Shown piece by piece: positions 62,197-64,000 of a DNA stretch of 64,000 nt; within the stretch, counting starts at the first letter, position 1, and each line of letters starts with the position of its first letter. The stretch is taken from the NCBI RefSeq assembly GCF_005938745.2, contig NZ_VCBX02000001.1:3134001-3198000 (forward strand). The letters run 5' to 3'. The notes under the pieces were generated by a model. The model ran no database searches, was not told where the DNA came from, and saw only the letters and a list, made by a program, of their open reading frames with translations. A program made the translations under genes and the position numbers. This stretch comes from Rhodococcus sp. KBS0724. GTDB taxonomy: Bacteria > Actinomycetota > Actinomycetes > Mycobacteriales > Mycobacteriaceae.

Positions 62197-62283
62197 GTAG
62201 TTGGGGCAGCCCGCTCCGCGTCTGCCCTCTGTAGTTGGGGCAGCCCGCTCCGCGTCTGCCCTCTGTAGTTGGGGCAGCCCGCT
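62197..62283. repeat. 34-bp tandem repeat, each unit a hairpin
   Basis: A unit beginning GTAGTTGGGGCAGCCCGC and ending GTCTGCCCTCT is present at 62197-62230 and again, identical, at 62231-62264, with a 19-base third partial copy at 62265-62283. Each full unit contains GGGCAG and CTGCCC as inverted arms. It lies in the divergent space between ctaA and lexA, upstream of both. Confidence 0.9.
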
Positions 62284-62337
62284 GGCCGACCGCCCTAGTG
62301 GAGAAGGTTGTCGGCACCCCTCACTACGATTATCCGA

Positions 62338-62997
62338 GTGACCGATTACGACGAACTCGACATGTTCGGTGGCCTTGACGCCTCCACCCTCCCGCTTCGC
62401 CAGCAGCAGATTCTCGCCACAATCCGGGACTGGGTGACAACGAACGGATCCTCGCCGAGCACCCGGCAAATCGGGGACGCGGTAGGTCTACGGTCGACGT
62501 CGTCGGTATCCAAGCACCTCAAGAGTCTCGAGGAAAAGGGATTCCTCCGCAGAGGCACGGCCATGGCTCGGCAACTGGACGTGCGGCCATTCCTCGTCGG
62601 AGTCAAGGGGAGTTCGTCGAACAACAGTGTCGAGGTGCCGGTAGTCGGTGATATCGCGGCCGGCGCACCGATCCTCGCAGAGGAGCACACGGATGAGGTT
62701 CTGGAACTCCCGCGTGAACTCGTCGGCTCCGGAACTGTATTCGGGCTTCGGGTGCGCGGTGAGTCGATGGTGGACGCCGCGATCTGCGACGGCGACGTTG
62801 TTGTGGTGCGCCGCCAGGACGAAGCCCATTCCGGCGAGATTGTCGCTGCGATGATCGACGGTGAGGCCACGGTGAAGGTTCTCAGGCGCCGTAACGGCCA
62901 CGTCTATCTCGAGCCCCGAAACTCGGCGTACAAAGTCATTGATGGTGATCAGGCAGCGATCCTGGGCAAAGTGGTTTCAGTGATGCGGCGGATCTGA
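62338..62997 (+). CDS. lexA: LexA-family SOS-type repressor
   Basis: A 219-residue repressor with an N-terminal winged helix (LRQQQILATIRDWVTTNGSS, then GDAVGLRSTSSVSKHLKSLE) and a self-cleaving S24 peptidase domain. The cleavage site is Ala108-Gly109 in DIAAGAP, the catalytic Ser143 lies in RGESMVDAAI and Lys180 in EATVKVL. All elements are intact. GTG 62338 is seven bases after TACGAT, consistent with a leaderless transcript; there is no Shine-Dalgarno. The recognition helix differs from that of the LexA of mycobacteria and Streptomyces that I recall (Ser-Lys-His in place of Ala-His-Gln), and the locus is not the usual lexA-nrdR one, so this may be a paralogue. Confidence 0.78.
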   Translation: MTDYDELDMFGGLDASTLPLRQQQILATIRDWVTTNGSSPSTRQIGDAVGLRSTSSVSKHLKSLEEKGFLRRGTAMARQLDVRPFLVGVKGSSSNNSVEVPVVGDIAAGAPILAEEHTDEVLELPRELVGSGTVFGLRVRGESMVDAAICDGDVVVVRRQDEAHSGEIVAAMIDGEATVKVLRRRNGHVYLEPRNSAYKVIDGDQAAILGKVVSVMRRI

Positions 62998-63060
62998 GTA
63001 GACGGCCTGCCGCGGCTATCCGTTGTGAGCGGCCCGAGTGCGTACGAACATCGGGTTTCC

Positions 63061-63082
63061 GCCGCATGGGAACTCATGCGGC
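63061..63082 (+). terminator. Stem-loop after the LexA-family gene
   Basis: GCCGCATG (63061-63068) and CATGCGGC (63075-63082) form a perfect 8-bp stem with a six-base loop. The remaining 62998-63200 region contains no gene that I can support. Confidence 0.6.
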
Positions 63083-63200
63083 GTGGTTATGGAAAGTGCG
63101 TTGACCTGAGGGAATGGCTTCCGGCTATTCTGCTGCGACGGCGCCCCTTGTTCAACTTCTGATCAGGTCCGAGCTGTCCCGTGCCAGGCTGACTAAGACG

Positions 63201-63557
63201 TCAGTCTGTGGCTTTGGGGTGCGCTGTGCCGGCGGCTTTGATCCACAAGATGCGGCGATCGGCGTCGACGAGGTACCAGAGGCGCCCACTGGCAGTAACT
63301 TCGTACTGCCACTGCTCCATCGTCGTTCCACCGTGTGCGGGAGTCGCGAGAGAGCCTTTGAGTTGGTGGTGCCGCGAGGTCGGCGCGGGGGCATCAGGCC
63401 GGGTGCGCAGTTCGGTCCATGCCGTCAGAGTGTTCGCTGCCGCCTGCTGGCACAACGCATCCCAGCCCTTGACTGCGTCTGTGGTAGCGAACCGCAGGTC
63501 CCACCCACCGGCGGGATCTGCGGGCGGGGCAACCCGGTCGCCGCGTTTCGGACTCAC
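63201..63557 (-). CDS. Toxin-like hypothetical protein of an apparent toxin-antitoxin pair
   Basis: A 118-residue protein starting GTG 63557, MSPKRGDRVAPPADPAGGWDL, with a C-terminal half, EQWQYEVTASGRLWYLVDAD then RRILWIKAAGTAHPKATD, that has the strand-rich pattern of RelE/ParE-type toxins (YEV-x-GRLWYLVD-RRI). Its start overlaps the stop of the preceding antitoxin-like gene in GTGA. Assignment rests on size, operon position and this weak pattern; catalytic residues cannot be named. Confidence 0.55.
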   Translation of the reverse strand: MSPKRGDRVAPPADPAGGWDLRFATTDAVKGWDALCQQAAANTLTAWTELRTRPDAPAPTSRHHQLKGSLATPAHGGTTMEQWQYEVTASGRLWYLVDADRRILWIKAAGTAHPKATD

Positions 63558-64000
63558 GAAACATTCGGCGCCGCAACGACTCCGAGATCCTCATCGGTGT
63601 CGGCGGCTAGAATCGCAGCCAGCTCGGGATCAGCCAACACCTCCGCGGTGTGTCGCCAGGCTTCGATCACCTGCACCACCGGAACCGGGGTGTCTAACGA
63701 TTCCGCCGCGCGCAGTGTCGCCACTAACTCGACCACGAACTCGTGCACTTCCTCCTTGGAAAGGAAAGCCACCCACGGAAACACTTCGGGCAGCACATCG
63801 GCGACCAGCTCACGCATTCCGCCGTCGCGTTGCATCAACGCCACGAACATCCGCGTCGTCACCGATGCTGCCGTGTGCTCGAGCTCGACCCGTGCCGCCG
63901 TGGTCAACACCAGATCCTCGGCGTCGCGCCGCCGTATCAGTAGCGACTGGGCCGGGGACTTCCGCAGTCGCTCGACCGTCGCCTTGCCCTGCAACTGCAG
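63554..64000 (-). CDS. Phd/YefM-like antitoxin-like protein (cut by window edge)
   Basis: The frame is open to the right edge, so the start is outside the window. The visible 148 residues begin LQLQGKATVERLRKSP and continue AQSLLIRRRDAEDLVLTTAA, which resembles a Phd/YefM-type DNA-binding N-terminus; the remaining 95 residues are an extended acidic helical part, longer than in a minimal antitoxin. The stop overlaps the downstream toxin-like gene by four bases. The TTG within the window at 63994 is not necessarily the start. Confidence 0.55.
   Translation of the reverse strand: MQLQGKATVERLRKSPAQSLLIRRRDAEDLVLTTAARVELEHTAASVTTRMFVALMQRDGGMRELVADVLPEVFPWVAFLSKEEVHEFVVELVATLRAAESLDTPVPVVQVIEAWRHTAEVLADPELAAILAADTDEDLGVVAAPNVS

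Overview
The window is about 64 kb of high-GC actinobacterial core chromosome. The best fit is a Rhodococcus of the erythropolis/qingshengii type; this is inferred from gene content, protein style and mycobacterial-like gene order, not from a database search. Markers include mIHF, WhiA, OpcA, the RapZ-YvcK-WhiA block, a helicase-degenerate PriA, bifunctional RibBA, and the order ctaB - quinone reductase - small protein - ctaA. Many starts are GTG, and operons are tight with 1-10 nt overlaps.

Layout. (1) 1-6726: end of a membrane protein, then mihF, gmk, rpoZ, coaBC, metK and priA (nucleotide, CoA and SAM supply, RNA polymerase omega, replication restart). (2) 6785-15383: accessory block with a cobalamin riboswitch and a BtuF-like lipoprotein, PadR, glutathione peroxidase, glyoxalase-fold protein, MarR plus a frame-broken MFS exporter, a TetR/MFS pair with a perfect operator, a secreted lipase and a small HhH protein. 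(3) 15677-28452: fmt-rsmB, a MmcQ-like protein, rpe, the riboflavin genes ribD-ribE-ribBA-ribH with a PH-like membrane protein, then uvrC-rapZ-yvcK-whiA. (4) 28622-35791: gap-pgk-tpiA, a PtpB-like phosphatase, secG and ppc. (5) 36068-38356: a PucR-type regulator followed by four tiny peptide genes (37-55 aa); three share a hydrophobic segment ending in an LFNAGS-like motif, all have Gly/Ser-rich or low-complexity stretches, and strong RNA hairpins lie between and after them. This is the most novel-looking locus. (6) 38392-50546: accessory block of hypothetical and lipoproteins, a membrane-anchored L7/L12-like domain, a ChrB-N/MFS pair, a transglutaminase-like protein, TetR-SDR and TetR/TetX-like-monooxygenase pairs with palindromic operators, TfoX-N and DUF1801 proteins. 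(7) 50852-57274 (minus): pentose phosphate operon tkt-tal-zwf-opcA-pgl. (8) 57492-64000: ctaB, quinone reductase, MerR with a 13-bp-arm operator, a DUF4188-like protein, ctaA, a 34-bp tandem repeat, a LexA-family repressor with a leaderless start, and a toxin-antitoxin-like pair running off the right edge.

Together the core genes supply glycolysis, the pentose phosphate pathway, anaplerosis, riboflavin and heme A. The accessory genes are mostly small regulator-plus-exporter or regulator-plus-enzyme modules with visible operators. No tRNA, rRNA, insertion sequence, prophage or CRISPR array was recognised.
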